From an uncultured Opitutia bacterium (GTDB lineage: Bacteria; Verrucomicrobiota; Verrucomicrobiae; Opitutales; MB11C04): a stretch of 7,696 bases of DNA. The DNA is taken from NCBI GenBank assembly GCA_913048545.1, contig CAJWWH010000079.1, forward strand, positions 1 to 7,696, read 5' to 3'. Numbering within the stretch: the first letter of the stretch is position 1; the number at the start of each line of letters is the position of its first letter. Below the pieces are notes generated by a model. The model was not told the origin of the DNA, made no database searches, and saw only the letters and a program-made list of their open reading frames with translations. A program made the translations under genes and the position numbers. This document shows, one piece after another, positions 6,837-7,696 of the stretch.

Positions 6837-6846
6837 TTTTTTTTTT
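6837..6846 (+). repeat. Run of ten T just before the htpG start
   Basis: A T10 homopolymer ends 5 nt before the htpG ATG, where a Shine-Dalgarno would normally be. It may be an unstructured U-rich initiation region or a length-variable tract. No GC-rich stem precedes it, so it is not an intrinsic terminator. Confidence 0.6.
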
Positions 6847-6851
6847 AAATT

Positions 6852-7696
6852 ATGACTGATAAATCTACCAAACATGAATTTCAAGCCGAGACCAAGCAGG
6901 TACTCGATATAGTGGTTAACTCCCTCTACAAAGACAAAGAGATTTTCATCCGTGAATTAATTTCGAATGCCTCAGACGCACTCGAAAAGCTAAGAAGGCT
7001 TCAATTGACCGAGAAAGAGATTTTCGAAGACGAACTTGACCATGAAATCAAAGTGACAACGGATGATTCTGCTAACACATTGACCATTCAAGATTTCGGT
7101 TTAGGCATGGACAAAGATGAATTGATAGAAAACTTGGGAACCATAGCCCATTCGGGCTCCAAAGCATTCCTCGAGGCATTAAAAGCAGATGGAGAAAAAA
7201 ATGATTCTCTTATCGGTAGATTTGGAGTCGGTTTTTACAGTGTGTTTATGGTTTCAGATAGTGTTCAGGCATACACCAGAACCTGGAAAAAAGATGGACA
7301 AGGTCAGTGCTGGGAGAGTGATGGTAGTGGATCTTATTCAATTGAAGAATCAAGTGACCAACAAAGAGGCACAAAACTGGTAATTAAACTTAAGGAAGAG
7401 TTTTCTGAATTCTCCAAAGAAGACCGAGTAAAAGATATTATTAAGAAATATTCTGCTTTTGTACAATTTCCTGTTTCAGTAAATGGTGAAAAAGTAAATA
7501 CGGTGGACGCAATCTGGCTTAGATCCAAAAATGAAATAAAAGACGAGGAATACGAAGAATTTTACAAATTTCAGTCCAACGATTATGAAGGTCCCCTCAT
7601 GCGGATGCACTTCAGTGCGGATGCACCCCTGGAAATAAACTCTCTCCTCTTTGTGCCCAAAAGGAATATGGAAAAAATGGGTATGTTTCGCAACGA
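6852..7696 (+). CDS. htpG: HtpG, bacterial Hsp90 chaperone (N-terminal part, truncated by window edge)
   Basis: An ATP-driven dimeric chaperone that remodels client proteins, usually with DnaK and its J-proteins. 281 codons are visible out of about 610-640 usual for the family. The N-terminal GHKL/Bergerat ATPase domain is complete. It has RELISNASDAL (34-44, with catalytic E35 and Mg-binding N39), DFGLGM (81-86), LGTIAHSGS (95-103, lid) and GRFGVGFYSVFMV (122-134). The start of the middle domain follows, including SLLFVPK (264-270). The rest of the middle domain and the C-terminal dimerisation domain lie beyond the right edge. In DFGLGM, Phe stands at the variable position that is often Asn or Thr in DxGxG. 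The ATG at 6852 matches the family start and has no Shine-Dalgarno, only a T-run. It lies 91 bp after the membrane J-protein on the same strand and may have its own heat-shock-type promoter. Confidence 0.97.
   Translation, partial: MTDKSTKHEFQAETKQVLDIVVNSLYKDKEIFIRELISNASDALEKLRRLQLTEKEIFEDELDHEIKVTTDDSANTLTIQDFGLGMDKDELIENLGTIAHSGSKAFLEALKADGEKNDSLIGRFGVGFYSVFMVSDSVQAYTRTWKKDGQGQCWESDGSGSYSIEESSDQQRGTKLVIKLKEEFSEFSKEDRVKDIIKKYSAFVQFPVSVNGEKVNTVDAIWLRSKNEIKDEEYEEFYKFQSNDYEGPLMRMHFSADAPLEINSLLFVPKRNMEKMGMFRN

Noticed and set aside
6787..6846. CTTCA...TGAAG inverted repeat followed by a T-run as a terminator of the J-protein gene
   Set aside because: The stem is only 5 bp with a 14-nt loop, and the T-run lies 26 nt further on, so it does not form an intrinsic terminator.

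Overview
The window looks like ordinary chromosomal DNA of a Gram-negative bacterium. The gene set is two GspE/PilB-type secretion or pilus ATPases, Rho, CoaE, tRNA-Tyr, a membrane-anchored J-protein and HtpG. I see no insertion sequence, phage gene or CRISPR array. The order coaE-rho-gspE-gspE, the Lys/Pro/Asn/Gln-rich N-terminal extension of Rho and the sparse Shine-Dalgarno sequences fit the PVC group, perhaps Verrucomicrobiota (Opitutae-like). That placement is a guess from general knowledge, not something the sequence proves.

The left two thirds (1-5707) is a minus-strand cluster read coaE, rho, gspE (full length), then a second gspE/pilB paralogue that runs off the left edge. Gaps are 23 bp between coaE and rho, 75 bp between rho and gspE, and 9 bp between the two ATPase genes. 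The rho-gspE gap holds a plausible promoter with an inverted repeat in its spacer, so the ATPase pair may be transcribed separately from coaE-rho.

A 113-bp divergent region (5708-5820) separates coaE from a plus-strand tRNA-Tyr(GUA) gene. It carries a perfect 9-bp inverted repeat, and one arm overlaps the likely -35 box of the tRNA promoter. Right of the tRNA, on the plus strand, is a 28-codon single-span membrane ORF. Its stop overlaps the start (TAATG) of a two-span membrane protein with a C-terminal J-domain. After 91 bp comes htpG, cut by the right edge and preceded by a sigma-32-like promoter candidate and a run of ten T.

Functionally the window joins secretion or pilus motor ATPases, transcription termination, coenzyme A synthesis and protein folding. 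The J-protein and HtpG could be linked as chaperone components, but only adjacency supports that. I found no clearly novel multi-gene system. The most unusual items are the coupled micro-ORF/J-protein pair, the extended Rho, the diverged tandem ATPases and the structured divergent promoter region.
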